Source of the DNA: Streptococcus sp. WB01_FAA12 | Lineage (GTDB): Bacteria > Bacillota > Bacilli > Lactobacillales > Streptococcaceae | NCBI RefSeq assembly: GCF_012843315.1 | Contig: NZ_JABAEX010000002.1 | Span: forward strand, 1-64,000 | DNA length: 64,000 nucleotides | Reading direction: 5' to 3' | In this document: piece by piece, positions 53,625 to 62,349 of the stretch | Numbering within the stretch: the stretch's first letter is position 1 | How the letters are laid out: each line of letters begins with the position of its first letter | The notes under the pieces: generated by a model | What the model was told of the DNA's origin: nothing | Databases searched by the model: none | Seen by the model: the letters and a program-made list of their open reading frames with translations, nothing else | Translations under genes and position numbers: made by a program

Positions 53625-54968
53625 ATGTCATTTACGAAATTTCAGTTTAAAAACTATATAGAAAAGGCTTTGGAGGAGTTGAAATTTACAACTCCAACAG
53701 AGGTTCAAGATAAGTTAATTCCTATTGTCTTGGCAGGTCGAGATTTGGTCGGTGAATCAAAAACAGGTTCAGGAAAAACCCACACTTTCTTGCTGCCCAT
53801 TTTCCAGCAATTGGATGAAAAGAGCGATAGTGTGCAAGCAGTGATTACGGCTCCAAGTCGTGAGTTAGCTACTCAGATTTACCAAGCAGCTCGTCAGATT
53901 GCAGCTCACTCAGATGTCGAAGTTCGTGTGGTTAATTATGTGGGTGGTACGGATAAGGCGCGTCAGATTGAAAAACTTGCCAGTAACCAACCACATATCG
54001 TTATCGGAACGCCAGGTCGCATCTATGACTTGGTCAAATCTGGTGATTTGGCTATTCACAAGGCTAAGACCTTTGTCGTCGATGAAGCCGATATGACCTT
54101 GGATATGGGATTCTTAGAGACAGTCGATAAGATTGCAGGGAGCCTTCCAAAAGACTTGCAATTCATGGTCTTTTCAGCAACTATTCCACAAAAATTACAA
54201 CCGTTCTTGAAAAAATACTTGTCAAATCCTGTCATGGAGAAAATCAAGACCAAGACAGTCATCTCAGATACGATTGATAACTGGTTGATTTCGACCAAGG
54301 GACGAGATAAGAATGCTCAGATTTATGAGTTGACGCAAGCCATGCAACCATATCTAGCCATGATCTTTGTTAACACAAAGACGCGTGCTGATGAGTTACA
54401 TGCCTACTTGACTACTCAAGGATTGAAGGTAGCAAAGATTCATGGAGACATTGCTCCTCGTGAGCGCAAGCGAATCATGAACCAGGTGAAAAATCTGGAT
54501 TTTGAGTACATTGTCGCAACAGACTTGGCAGCGCGTGGAATTGACATTGAAGGTGTCAGCCATGTTATCAATGATGCCATTCCGCAAGACTTGTCCTTCT
54601 TTGTTCACCGAGTTGGACGAACTGGACGCAACGGACTGCCTGGTATAGCTATTACCCTTTACCAGCCAAGCGATGACTCGGATATCCGTGAGTTGGAGAA
54701 ATTAGGAATCAAGTTTACTCCTAAGATGGTCAAAGACGGAGAGTTTCAAGATACCTATGACCGTGATCGTCGTGCCAACCGTGAAAAGAAGCAAGATAAG
54801 CTTGATATTGAAATGATTGGCTTGGTCAAAAAGAAAAAGAAAAAAGTCAAACCAGGCTATAAGAAGAAGATTCAATGGGCGGTGGATGAAAAACGCCGCA
54901 AAACCAAGCGTGCTGAAAATCGCGCACGTGGGCGTGCCGAGCGTAAAGCCAAACGCCAAACATTTTAA
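53625..54968 (+). CDS. cshB: DEAD-box ATP-dependent RNA helicase
   Basis: 447-residue RNA helicase. Q-motif region FTTPTEVQDKLIP, Walker A SKTGSGKT (45-52), GG and TPGR motifs, DEAD at 152-155, SAT (FSATIP), and motif VI HRVGRTGR. The C-terminal tail (from ~370) is extremely basic (KKKKKKVKPGYKKKIQW, RRKTKRAENRARGRAERKAKRQ), suited to RNA binding. ATG 53604 coincides with the predicted transcription start and lacks a leader; ATG 53625 has GAGGA about 7 bp upstream and gives the start I recall for CshB (MSFTKFQFK). Expected role in RNA unwinding and cold growth. Confidence 0.9.
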   Translation: MSFTKFQFKNYIEKALEELKFTTPTEVQDKLIPIVLAGRDLVGESKTGSGKTHTFLLPIFQQLDEKSDSVQAVITAPSRELATQIYQAARQIAAHSDVEVRVVNYVGGTDKARQIEKLASNQPHIVIGTPGRIYDLVKSGDLAIHKAKTFVVDEADMTLDMGFLETVDKIAGSLPKDLQFMVFSATIPQKLQPFLKKYLSNPVMEKIKTKTVISDTIDNWLISTKGRDKNAQIYELTQAMQPYLAMIFVNTKTRADELHAYLTTQGLKVAKIHGDIAPRERKRIMNQVKNLDFEYIVATDLAARGIDIEGVSHVINDAIPQDLSFFVHRVGRTGRNGLPGIAITLYQPSDDSDIRELEKLGIKFTPKMVKDGEFQDTYDRDRRANREKKQDKLDIEMIGLVKKKKKKVKPGYKKKIQWAVDEKRRKTKRAENRARGRAERKAKRQTF

Positions 54969-54978
54969 GGATAAAATT

Positions 54979-54999
54979 GGAGTCGAATGGCTCCTTTTT
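54979..54999 (+). terminator. cshB terminator
   Basis: 6-bp stem GGAGTC (54979-54984) with GGCTCC (54989-54994, one G-U), loop GAAT, then TTTTT. Confidence 0.7.
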
Positions 55000-55049
55000 C
55001 TAACTTCGTTTTATGAATTTTCAAAAATACTGCAAAAAAAAGTAAAAAG

Positions 55050-55058
55050 TGGTATAAT
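55050..55058 (+). promoter_or_regulatory. metK promoter (extended -10)
   Basis: TGG-TATAAT, hexamer 55053-55058. Transcription should start near 55065, just before the riboswitch. Confidence 0.75.
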
Positions 55059-55065
55059 GATAAGG

Positions 55066-55305
55066 TTATATAGTCCCGATAAGATGGTAGAAATTTCTAT
55101 CAGTACTTTGTAACTCGCAAAGAATGACGGCTCCAAAGTCACTCGTCATTCTACGGTTACCGCTATAAGGCGGTCACCCTATGCGCCTTACTAGCTTCAG
55201 AAATAAAAAAACATCGTTTTTATTTCTTTCGCGTCGTAACTCTTAGACTATAGAAATTCCTATCAGTACTTTGTAACTCTATAACAATATTTTTTAAGGG
55301 GGGAC
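55066..55305 (+). ncRNA. SMK-box (SAM-III) riboswitch in the metK leader, interrupted
   Basis: The 5' part follows the SMK consensus: GTCCCGA (55073-55079), ATGG, a P3 hairpin TAGAAATTTCTA (55088-55099), and TACTTTGTAAC (55104-55114). The anti-Shine-Dalgarno GTCCC (55073-55077) pairs exactly with GGGAC (55301-55305), which contains the metK ribosome site (GGGGGGA 55298-55304, 7 bp before ATG). SAM binding would thus hide the ribosome site. In known SMK boxes the two halves are close together; here they are separated by an extra 163 bp (see 55117-55279). Confidence 0.85.
55088..55279 (+). repeat. 163-bp insertion with 29-bp direct repeats inside the SMK riboswitch
   Basis: A 29-bp stretch (TAGAAATTYCTATCAG followed by TACTTTGTAACTC) occurs at 55088-55116 and again at 55251-55279 with one mismatch. 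The 134 bp between hold three hairpins: a 9-bp stem (55121-55129 with 55144-55152), a 9-bp stem with one mismatch (55155-55163 with 55170-55178) and an 11-bp perfect stem AGAAATAAAAA (55199-55209 with 55217-55227). This looks like an inserted element or a partial duplication that copied the 3' half of the riboswitch. No ORF is present. Confidence 0.75.
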
Positions 55306-55311
55306 ATTTTT

Positions 55312-56502
55312 ATGTCAGAACGTAAATTATTCACGTCTGAATCTGTATCTGAGGGGCATCCAGATAAGATTGCAGACCAAATTTCAGATGCGATTTTGGA
55401 TGCTATTTTAGCAGAGGATCCAGAAGCGCACGTTGCTGCTGAGACAGCAGTATACACTGGATCTGTCCACGTTTTTGGTGAAATTTCTACAAATGCCTAT
55501 GTGGATATTAACCGTGTAGTTCGTGATACCATTGCAGAGATTGGTTATACGAATGCAGAATATGGTTTTTCTGCGGAAACAGTTGGAGTTCATCCATCGC
55601 TTGTTGAGCAGTCACCGGATATCGCCCAAGGTGTTAACGAAGCCTTGGAAGTCCGTGGAAATGCAGATCAAGATCCGCTTGATTTGATTGGAGCTGGAGA
55701 TCAAGGTCTTATGTTTGGATTTGCAGTGGACGAAACAGAAGAGCTCATGCCATTGCCAATCTCACTTAGCCACAAGTTGGTTCGTCGTTTGGCAGAACTT
55801 CGTAAGTCTGGTGAAATCAGCTATCTCCGTCCAGATGCTAAATCACAAGTTACAGTTGAGTATGATGAAAATGACCGTCCAGTACGCGTGGATACAGTCG
55901 TTATTTCAACTCAGCACGATCCAGAAGTTAGTAATGAACAAATCCACGAAGATGTGATTAGCAAGGTCATCAAAGAGGTTATTCCAGCCTCTTACTTGGA
56001 TGAACAGACAAAATTCTTCATCAATCCAACTGGTCGCTTCGTAATCGGTGGACCTCAAGGGGACTCAGGCTTGACTGGTCGTAAGATTATCGTGGATACC
56101 TATGGTGGCTACTCTCGTCATGGTGGTGGTGCCTTCTCTGGTAAGGATGCGACTAAAGTGGACCGTTCAGCCTCTTATGCGGCTCGCTACATTGCCAAGA
56201 ATATCGTTGCTGCAGGTTTGGCTAAGAAGGCAGAAGTGCAATTGGCCTACGCTATCGGGGTAGCGCAACCTGTTTCTGTTCGTATCGATACTTTTGGTAC
56301 AGGAACAGTAGCTGAAAGCAAGCTTGAAAAAGCAGCGCGTCAAATCTTTGACCTTCGCCCTGCAGGAATTATCCAAATGCTGGACCTCAAACGGCCAATT
56401 TACCGTCAAACAGCGGCTTATGGACACATGGGGCGTACAGATATTGACCTTCCATGGGAACGTTTGGACAAGGTAGACGCTTTGAAAGAAGCTGTGAAAT
56501 AA
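55312..56502 (+). CDS. metK: S-adenosylmethionine synthetase
   Basis: Makes SAM from methionine and ATP. 396 residues. [24 protein letters not shown] (methionine/ATP site), [23 protein letters not shown], the P-loop-like [22 protein letters not shown] and [27 protein letters not shown] are all intact. Translation is controlled by the SMK-box leader that sequesters its GGGGGGA ribosome site. Single-gene transcription unit between two terminators. Confidence 0.97.
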   Translation: MSERKLFTSESVSEGHPDKIADQISDAILDAILAEDPEAHVAAETAVYTGSVHVFGEISTNAYVDINRVVRDTIAEIGYTNAEYGFSAETVGVHPSLVEQSPDIAQGVNEALEVRGNADQDPLDLIGAGDQGLMFGFAVDETEELMPLPISLSHKLVRRLAELRKSGEISYLRPDAKSQVTVEYDENDRPVRVDTVVISTQHDPEVSNEQIHEDVISKVIKEVIPASYLDEQTKFFINPTGRFVIGGPQGDSGLTGRKIIVDTYGGYSRHGGGAFSGKDATKVDRSASYAARYIAKNIVAAGLAKKAEVQLAYAIGVAQPVSVRIDTFGTGTVAESKLEKAARQIFDLRPAGIIQMLDLKRPIYRQTAAYGHMGRTDIDLPWERLDKVDALKEAVK

Positions 56503-56506
56503 AATT

Positions 56507-56537
56507 AAAAGATTGGTAGAAACTACCAATCTTTTTT
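56507..56537 (+). terminator. metK terminator
   Basis: 13-bp stem AAAAGATTGGTAG (56507-56519) with 56523-56535, loop AAA, continuing in T's. Confidence 0.9.
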
Positions 56538-56540
56538 TGC

Positions 56541-56569
56541 AAAAGAAAACCAGCTTTTGGCTGGCTTTC
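56541..56569 (-). terminator. Terminator of the DUF1827 gene
   Basis: Stem GAAAACCAGC (56545-56554) with GCTGGCTTTC (56560-56569, one mismatch). On the - strand it starts at the stop codon and runs into TTTTC/CTTTTGC. Convergent with metK. Confidence 0.65.
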
Positions 56570-56869
56570 TTATTTTGTAGGAATAGAAATTTCAATCAAT
56601 TTGTCTGAATAGAGGGTCTTGATATTGGCTTCATCGATCTTATCTTTATCAATTTTGCGCTTCATGAAGAAGTCTTGGATGGTTTCGATTTCTGGTTCAC
56701 GAATAGCGCGGTGTTTGTTGGAAATGAGGATTTCATAGTGAAGCGGAGCTTGTGTGAAAATCACATCTGTGTTTCCAGCAGAATAGACCTCAACAAGGGT
56801 CGCGTCAGTACTTTCTAATTGGCTTTTAACAAGTTGCGAGTGTGAATTAGTCGTGTTGATAAGCTTCAT
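56570..56869 (-). CDS. DUF1827 family protein
   Basis: 99 residues, cytosolic, mixed charge. KLINTTNSHSQLVKSQLESTDATLVEVYSAGNTDVIFTQAPLHYEILISNKHRAIREPEIE matches the small DUF1827 family of streptococci and lactococci as I recall it. No known function. Alone on the - strand between convergent metK and a Nudix gene; ribosome site GGAGG on the - strand. Confidence 0.78.
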   Translation of the reverse strand: MKLINTTNSHSQLVKSQLESTDATLVEVYSAGNTDVIFTQAPLHYEILISNKHRAIREPEIETIQDFFMKRKIDKDKIDEANIKTLYSDKLIEISIPTK

Positions 56870-56927
56870 AATAGTTCCTCCGATTTTCTAACTCTATTAT
56901 AGCACTTTTTGGATAAAATCGTGTATT

Positions 56928-57380
56928 TTAGTCAATTCCATACTGGATTTTCCAAGCTTCAATTCCCCATTTGTGGCTACCACGTTTGAGTTTTTCTATT
57001 GCCTCATCAATAGGAAACCAAGCAATATGATTAAAATCTTCCAATGGTTTTTGTACTTCTTGGAAAGAAGTAGCTTCATAGAGATAAGCTGGGTTGTAGT
57101 AGTAGGTGTCACGGTGGCGAGAGTAAAAATACTCATCAGCTTGTCCGAAATAGCTTCCGATTTCAGCTGTAAAACCAAGTTCTTCGATTAGTTCTCTCTT
57201 CAGTGCTTCTTGATGGTCTTCACCTGCTTCAATCTCTCCACCTGGCAAGAACCAAGCACCATTGGGAGCTTGAACTAAGACAATTTGTTTTTTTTCTGGA
57301 TCAGGAATAACTGCGTAAACGCCGTAGCGGGGCAGGTAGGTCATATTCTCTTTCTTTTCACCAAAAGTTGGGTTTGCCAT
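56928..57380 (-). CDS. Nudix hydrolase
   Basis: 150 residues. Nudix box at about 47-70: GGEIEAGEDHQEALKRELIEELGF (G-x5-E-x7-REL-x2-E-x-G, with REL..EELGF). N-terminal VYAVIPDPEKKQIVLVQAPNGAWFLPGG is the usual strand pair. The frame is open to 57443, but AGGA on the - strand precedes ATG 57380 and gives the start MANPTFGEKKENMTYLPRYG. Substrate unknown; similar to MutT-like proteins near clpE in pneumococcus. Confidence 0.84.
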   Translation of the reverse strand: MANPTFGEKKENMTYLPRYGVYAVIPDPEKKQIVLVQAPNGAWFLPGGEIEAGEDHQEALKRELIEELGFTAEIGSYFGQADEYFYSRHRDTYYYNPAYLYEATSFQEVQKPLEDFNHIAWFPIDEAIEKLKRGSHKWGIEAWKIQYGID

Positions 57381-57462
57381 TGAACTGTCCTCATTCTCTA
57401 GTATCTTTATTATTATCATAATGGACGAGGGGCAAGCTGTCAAGAATTTACAGTTATTTTAG

Positions 57463-57499
57463 TAAAAAAGGTGCAGAAAATGATAGACTTCCTGCACCT
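57463..57499 (-). terminator. clpE terminator
   Basis: On the - strand an 8-bp stem AGGTGCAG (57499 to 57492) with CTGCACCT (57476 to 57469), followed by TTTTTT. Confidence 0.8.
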
Positions 57500-57510
57500 G
57501 TTATATAGCT

Positions 57511-59769
57511 TTATTCTTCTTTTTCAGAAGCAATTTCTTCTATTTTTTCAGTTTTTTTGGCAGATTTGATTTGAATCTTACCATTGCTTGTCATGACTGC
57601 CTTGAGGGCTTTCTCACTTGGATTTTCAAGGTAGAAGTCAGTGATGGCGTCCTCGATATGGTCTTGAATGGTACGACGGAGTGGCCGTGCCCCCATTTTT
57701 GGATCATAACCTAGATCAACTAATTTTTCTTTGACTTTATCCGTCACTTCGAGGTGGATGTCGTTGCTAGAAAGACGTTTGTTAACATCTGCTAGCATGA
57801 GTTCGACGATTTGGAGGAGGTTGTCCTTGCTGAGAGCTTTGAACTCGATGATGCCGTCAAAACGGTTCATAAATTCTGGGCTAAAGAAATTGCCGAGTTC
57901 ACCGAGAACAGAGTTGGTTCGACCTTCACGAGCTGCCCCAAAACCAACACTGGCTTCGGCCTTACCAGTACCCGCATTTGAGGTCATGATAATGATAGCA
58001 TCCTTAAAGCTAACTGTACGTCCTTGCCCATCAGTCAAACGACCATCGTCCAAGACTTGGAGGAACATGTGCATGACATCTGGGTGGGCTTTTTCAACTT
58101 CATCGAGAAGGATGAGAGAGTAGGGATTGCGACGAACTTTTTCTGTTAATTGACCAGCTTCATCGTAGCCGACATAACCTGGAGGGGCACCGACTAATTT
58201 AGCCACACTGTGTTTTTCCATGTATTCACTCATATCAAAACGAATCATGCTGTCAGCAGAGCCAAAGAGTTCAATGGCTAGTTGTTTGGAAAGTTCTGTC
58301 TTACCGACACCAGTTGGTCCGACAAAGAGGAAACTTCCGATTGGGCGGTTGGGAGTACCAAGTCCAACACGATTACGACGGATGGCTTTGGCAATCTTAT
58401 CAACAGCCTCGTCTTGTCCGATAACATGGGCCTTGAGGTCGTCTGCCAGATGGATGAGTTGAGATTGTTCTTTTTCTTTTAGTTCCCCAACAGGGATATT
58501 AGTTTTCTGCTCAATGATATGTTCAATGGTTTTCTCGCTAATGATAGGAGTATCCTGATCGGTCACCTTGTTTTTCTGCATTTCCTTGTACTTGGAAATC
58601 TGATCACGGAAGTAGGCAGCTTTTTCAAAGTCTTCCTCTCGTGTAGCTTGAGTCTTGAGATTCTCAGCTTCAATTAAACGCTGATCAATCACTTTGGGAT
58701 CGACAAAGTTCAGAGTCAGATTCATCTTAGAACCAGCTTCGTCTAAAAGGTCAATAGCCTTGTCAGGTAAGAAGCGGTCTTGAATGTAACGATTGGACAG
58801 ATTAGCAGCTGCCTCGATAGCAGCATCAGTATACTTGACGTGATGGTAGTCTTCGTATTTCTTTTGAACCCCTTTGAGGATGATAATGGTTTCTTCGACA
58901 GTTGGTTCATCTACCTTGACAGGCTGCATCCGGCGCTCCAAAGCAGCATCTTTTTCAATGATGCGGTATTCATTAAGAGTAGTAGCGCCAACCAATTGCA
59001 ACTCACCACGAGCAAGGGCAGGTTTGAGGATATTTCCTGCATCCATATTGCCATCGCCTGCTGACCCTGCACCAACAATTTCATGGATTTCATCGATAAA
59101 GAGAATGATATCCTCGCGTTTGCGTATCTCTTCCATGAGTTTTTGCATACGCTCTTCAAATTGGCCTCGGATACCCGTTCCTTGAACTAGACTGACCACA
59201 TCCAAACGGATAACTTGCTTGCCTTGGAGTTTATGGGGAACATCACCATCGACAATTTTTTGAGCCAGACCTTCAACAACGGCTGTTTTACCAACACCTG
59301 GTTCTCCGATGAGGACAGGATTGTTTTTTGTTCGACGGTTGAGGATTTCGATAACACGGATAATCTCCTCATCTCGACCGATAACAGGGTCAATATCCCC
59401 ACGACGGGCAATCTCAGTTACGTTGATACCATATTCCTCTAGGAGTCCTCTTTCTTGGCTAGGAGGTGTTTGAAGTGGACCACGGTTTTGAGGTCCGTAT
59501 CCCCCATCGCCCCCATATCCTCCACCTGATTGAGTTGGGGGAACGTTATTTGAAGAAGCCCTGAAATTATTCAAATCATTGAAAAAGTCTCCAAAAGGAT
59601 CAAAGTCTCGATTGTTTAGGTCAGTCATTCCTTTAAAGAGGGTATTGTTTGGATCCGTTTTGATAATTTTATAGCAATTTTGACAGAGATCAATTTGCTT
59701 TTGCTGTCCATTGATATTGGTATACAGATGAATTGTTGAGTCGTTAATTTTACAGTTTTGACAGAGCAT
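57511..59769 (-). CDS. clpE: ATP-dependent Clp protease ATP-binding subunit ClpE
   Basis: 752-residue HSP100 unfoldase that feeds substrates to ClpP. N-terminal zinc finger with C3, C6, C29, C32 (MLCQNCKIN and LCQNCY), a Gly-rich linker ([11 protein letters not shown]), AAA-1 with GEPGVGKT and FIDEIHEI, a UVR-type linker ([21 protein letters not shown]), and AAA-2 with [18 protein letters not shown], ending in the ClpB D2-small domain ([14 protein letters not shown]). The zinc finger distinguishes ClpE from ClpC. A perfect CtsR operator lies in its leader, linking it to clpP. Confidence 0.96.
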   Translation of the reverse strand: MLCQNCKINDSTIHLYTNINGQQKQIDLCQNCYKIIKTDPNNTLFKGMTDLNNRDFDPFGDFFNDLNNFRASSNNVPPTQSGGGYGGDGGYGPQNRGPLQTPPSQERGLLEEYGINVTEIARRGDIDPVIGRDEEIIRVIEILNRRTKNNPVLIGEPGVGKTAVVEGLAQKIVDGDVPHKLQGKQVIRLDVVSLVQGTGIRGQFEERMQKLMEEIRKREDIILFIDEIHEIVGAGSAGDGNMDAGNILKPALARGELQLVGATTLNEYRIIEKDAALERRMQPVKVDEPTVEETIIILKGVQKKYEDYHHVKYTDAAIEAAANLSNRYIQDRFLPDKAIDLLDEAGSKMNLTLNFVDPKVIDQRLIEAENLKTQATREEDFEKAAYFRDQISKYKEMQKNKVTDQDTPIISEKTIEHIIEQKTNIPVGELKEKEQSQLIHLADDLKAHVIGQDEAVDKIAKAIRRNRVGLGTPNRPIGSFLFVGPTGVGKTELSKQLAIELFGSADSMIRFDMSEYMEKHSVAKLVGAPPGYVGYDEAGQLTEKVRRNPYSLILLDEVEKAHPDVMHMFLQVLDDGRLTDGQGRTVSFKDAIIIMTSNAGTGKAEASVGFGAAREGRTNSVLGELGNFFSPEFMNRFDGIIEFKALSKDNLLQIVELMLADVNKRLSSNDIHLEVTDKVKEKLVDLGYDPKMGARPLRRTIQDHIEDAITDFYLENPSEKALKAVMTSNGKIQIKSAKKTEKIEEIASEKEE

Positions 59770-59810
59770 ACATCTACCTCATTTCATTCTTATTCTTGGC
59801 TTAATAAAAA

Positions 59811-59827
59811 GGTCAAAAATAGTCAAA
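59811..59827 (+). promoter_or_regulatory. CtsR operator upstream of clpE
   Basis: GGTCAAAAATAGTCAAA: exact fit to the CtsR consensus GGTCAAA-NAN-RGTCAAA. It lies 14 bp downstream of the clpE -10 box (read on the - strand), covering the start region. Confidence 0.9.
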
Positions 59828-59840
59828 GTTTTATACTCTC

Positions 59841-59868
59841 ATTATAGCATGATTAAGGTGTAAAGCAA
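59841..59868 (-). promoter_or_regulatory. clpE promoter
   Basis: On the - strand -35 TTGCTT (59868 to 59863), 16-bp spacer, -10 TATAAT (59846 to 59841). Confidence 0.75.
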
Positions 59869-59977
59869 GTAAAAAGATTGGGAAGTGGTCGTTTTTAAAA
59901 GAGGGATTCATGGAGAATCAAGTGACATTGAAGGTAAGAAAAAATCCCATTTGTGGTGACAAAAAGGATTCTCATTC

Positions 59978-60007
59978 ATCAGTCAGGTTTTCCCTACTGA
60001 TTTTTTA
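59978..60007 (+). terminator. Orphan + strand terminator-like hairpin
   Basis: Stem ATCAGT-C-AGG (59978-59987) with CCT-ACTGAT (to 60001), loop TTTT, followed by TTTTTT on the + strand. No annotated + strand gene lies upstream. For the - strand DUF1797 gene the A/T polarity is reversed. Confidence 0.55.
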
Positions 60008-60238
60008 TTAGTAAAGGAGTTCGTAGATCTCCATTGCAATCAAGTCAATACTATCAAAGGTATAGGTTTCACGTGCTTCAACATCGCGAAGGGTGAAGAG
60101 TGATCCATTTTCTTCGTCATAGCTGTAAGCAACTTCTGCAACAACAACTCCTTCACGTTCAAAATTACGTTTTAGATTTCCGCCATCTTTTGTCATAGCT
60201 TCTAGGCGGTTGATGATTCTAACCAAATGTGATTCCAT
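60008..60238 (-). CDS. DUF1797 family protein
   Basis: 76-residue protein with a predicted alpha-beta plan: ESHLVRIINRLEAMTKDGGNLKRNFEREGVVVAEVAYSYDEENGSLFTLRDVEARETYTFDSIDLIAMEIYELL. This matches the small DUF1797 (YktA-like) family of Firmicutes; function unknown. GGAGG on the - strand precedes the ATG. Located between clpE and an amino-acid ABC transporter, as I recall for pneumococcus. Confidence 0.82.
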   Translation of the reverse strand: MESHLVRIINRLEAMTKDGGNLKRNFEREGVVVAEVAYSYDEENGSLFTLRDVEARETYTFDSIDLIAMEIYELLY

Positions 60239-60366
60239 TATGATTCTCCTCCATTTCTTATCGTTACTATTTTACCATAAACCACGGGGACTTGACTAGA
60301 AAAAACTAAGATTTCTCGCTATTTCTCTTTTGCATAAAATTATTGGTGAAAATCAGTGGGAAAAGA

Positions 60367-60395
60367 TTGAATTTTAATTCAATACATGTTATAAT
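60367..60395 (+). promoter_or_regulatory. Promoter of the amino-acid ABC operon
   Basis: -35 TTGAAT (60367-60372), 17-bp spacer, extended -10 TGT-TATAAT (hexamer 60390-60395). Confidence 0.8.
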
Positions 60396-60428
60396 CATAC
60401 AATATGATATTTAGAAAGCTGAGTTTAT

Positions 60429-61112
60429 ATGAATTTTTCCTTTTTACCAAAGTATTTACCTTATTTTAATTATGGTGCTCTTATCACTGTAGTGATTTCA
60501 ATTCTGGTAGTCTTTTTCGGTACCATTCTAGGTGTCTTATTGGCCTTTGCTCAGCGATCACGCTTTAAACCGCTTGTTTGGTTTGCAAATGTCTATATAT
60601 GGATTTTCCGTGGAACTCCGATGATGGTTCAGATTATGATTGCCTTTGCCCTTATGCATATCAACGCTCCGACTATCCAAGTGGGAATTTTAGGAGTTGA
60701 TCTTTCTCGTTTAATTCCAGGTATTCTGATTATCTCGATGAATAGTGGTGCCTATGTGTCTGAAACTGTTCGTGCAGGGATCAATGCAGTTCCTAAAGGG
60801 CAGTTAGAGGCGGCTTATTCCTTGGGTATTCGTCCCAAAAATGCTATGCGTTATGTTATTTTGCCACAGGCAATCAAGAATATTTTGCCAGCATTGGGAA
60901 ATGAATTTATTACCATTATCAAGGATAGTTCGCTTTTGTCAGCAATCGGTGTCATGGAACTTTGGAATGGAGCTACAACGGTAGCAACGACGACCTATCT
61001 ACCTTTAACGCCTCTCTTATTTGCAGCCTTTTATTACTTGATTATAACTTCTGTTTTGACAGTGGCTTTGAAGGCATTTGAAAATTACATTGGACAAGGA
61101 GACAAAAAATAA
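60429..61112 (+). CDS. Polar amino-acid ABC transporter permease (GlnP/HisM family)
   Basis: 227-residue permease with five hydrophobic segments. [31 protein letters not shown] opens the BPD_transp domain, and the cytoplasmic coupling helix [48 protein letters not shown] is the classical EAA motif of the glutamine/histidine group. No substrate-binding domain is fused and no binding-protein gene is adjacent, so the receptor must be encoded elsewhere. It overlaps the ATPase gene by one base. Confidence 0.9.
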   Translation: MNFSFLPKYLPYFNYGALITVVISILVVFFGTILGVLLAFAQRSRFKPLVWFANVYIWIFRGTPMMVQIMIAFALMHINAPTIQVGILGVDLSRLIPGILIISMNSGAYVSETVRAGINAVPKGQLEAAYSLGIRPKNAMRYVILPQAIKNILPALGNEFITIIKDSSLLSAIGVMELWNGATTVATTTYLPLTPLLFAAFYYLIITSVLTVALKAFENYIGQGDKK

Positions 61113-61846
61113 TGACAGAAACCTTGATAAAAATCGAAGGCTTGCATAAGTCTTTTGGGAAGAATGAAGTCTTGAAAGGGATTGATCTTGAGATCAAAAG
61201 AGGGGAAGTTGTGGTAATTATCGGTCCGTCAGGTAGCGGGAAATCAACCCTTCTTCGTTCGATGAATCTTCTCGAGGAAGCAAGTAAGGGAAAGGTTATC
61301 TTTGAAGGTGTCGATATTACGGATAAGAAGAATGACCTTTTTGCGATGCGCGAAAAGATGGGCATGGTATTCCAACAATTCAACCTTTTTCCAAATATGA
61401 CGGTCATGGAAAACATCACCCTGTCTCCAATCAAAACCAAAGGGGAAAGCAAGGAAGTAGCGGAGAAAAGAGCGCAAGAACTGCTAGAAAAAGTTGGCCT
61501 ACCAGATAAGGCGACGGCCTATCCACAGAGTTTGTCAGGTGGTCAGCAACAACGGATTGCCATTGCACGTGGACTTGCTATGGAACCAGATGTTTTGCTT
61601 TTTGATGAGCCGACTTCAGCCCTAGACCCTGAGATGGTTGGAGAAGTTCTAGCTGTGATGCAAGACCTTGCTAAATCAGGGATGACTATGGTGATTGTGA
61701 CTCATGAAATGGGCTTTGCGCGTGAGGTAGCAGACCGTGTTATTTTTATGGCGGATGGAGTTGTTGTCGAAGATGGAAGGCCAGAGGAGATTTTCGATCA
61801 AACAAAAGAACAACGGACCAAGGAATTTTTGAGTAAGGTTTTGTAA
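61112..61846 (+). CDS. Polar amino-acid ABC transporter ATPase (GlnQ family)
   Basis: 244-residue ABC ATPase. Walker [11 protein letters not shown]-loop [22 protein letters not shown] (the polar amino-acid signature), [16 protein letters not shown], Walker [16 protein letters not shown], and the H-loop His in [15 protein letters not shown]. Works with the permease one base upstream. Glutamine/glutamate or another polar amino acid is likely. Confidence 0.94.
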   Translation: MTETLIKIEGLHKSFGKNEVLKGIDLEIKRGEVVVIIGPSGSGKSTLLRSMNLLEEASKGKVIFEGVDITDKKNDLFAMREKMGMVFQQFNLFPNMTVMENITLSPIKTKGESKEVAEKRAQELLEKVGLPDKATAYPQSLSGGQQQRIAIARGLAMEPDVLLFDEPTSALDPEMVGEVLAVMQDLAKSGMTMVIVTHEMGFAREVADRVIFMADGVVVEDGRPEEIFDQTKEQRTKEFLSKVL

Positions 61847-61879
61847 TACCTCATTTTTAGAAGAAGTGGAGTGAAAATC

Positions 61880-62200
61880 ATGGCTTCAAGTAAGGAATAT
61901 TTAGCCTTTATTCTCGATCAGTTTTCGGAGCTAGAGGAGATGAGTTATCGTCCAATGATGGGAGAGTATATCCTTTATTATCGTGGGAAGATTATTGGGG
62001 GAATCTATGATAATCGTTTGTTATTGAAGCCTGTGAAGGTGATCATGGATCAACTGGGCCAGACAAGACTTGAACGTCCTTATAAAGGAGCTAAGGAGAT
62101 GATTTTACTAGAAGACCTTGAAGACAAGTTATTTCTAGAGAGACTAATTAAGGAGATGTACGAAGTTTTGCCTGTTCCTAAGGTCAAAAAGAAAGCATGA
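61880..62200 (+). CDS. TfoX N-terminal-domain family protein
   Basis: 106-residue protein containing the TfoX_N fold: KEYLAFILDQFSELEEMSYRPMMGEYILYYRGKIIGGIYDNRLLLKPV. Short TfoX-domain proteins are widespread in Firmicutes and lack the competence role of the Gram-negative TfoX; function unknown. A GTG at 61871 directly follows the GTGGAG ribosome site, so ATG 61880, 9 bp away, is the better start. It probably co-transcribes with the ABC pair 33 bp upstream. Confidence 0.8.
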   Translation: MASSKEYLAFILDQFSELEEMSYRPMMGEYILYYRGKIIGGIYDNRLLLKPVKVIMDQLGQTRLERPYKGAKEMILLEDLEDKLFLERLIKEMYEVLPVPKVKKKA

Positions 62201-62227
62201 TAGACTTGCCTAAGATAAATAGGCACT

Positions 62228-62251
62228 AAAAGCTTGATAAGAGCTTTTTCT
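62228..62251 (+). terminator. Terminator after the TfoX-domain gene
   Basis: 7-bp stem AAAAGCT (62228-62234) with AGCTTTT (62242-62248), then TCTT. It directly abuts the folD MET-box. Confidence 0.75.
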
Positions 62252-62268
62252 TATAGTTTCAAACTATA
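62252..62268 (+). promoter_or_regulatory. MET-box (MtaR/MetR operator) upstream of folD
   Basis: TATAGTTTCAAACTATA, identical to the metC-side box except the central base. It ends 46 bp upstream of the folD -10 box, essentially the same spacing as at 3220-3236. Confidence 0.85.
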
Positions 62269-62310
62269 AGGTCTATTAGTCAAGAAGTGTTAGAATGCCA
62301 AGGTATTTTT

Positions 62311-62319
62311 TGATATAAT
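62311..62319 (+). promoter_or_regulatory. folD promoter (extended -10)
   Basis: TGA-TATAAT, hexamer 62314-62319, 31 bp before the ATG. Confidence 0.75.
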
Positions 62320-62349
62320 AGAAGATATTTGATAGAAAAGAGAAGAAAA

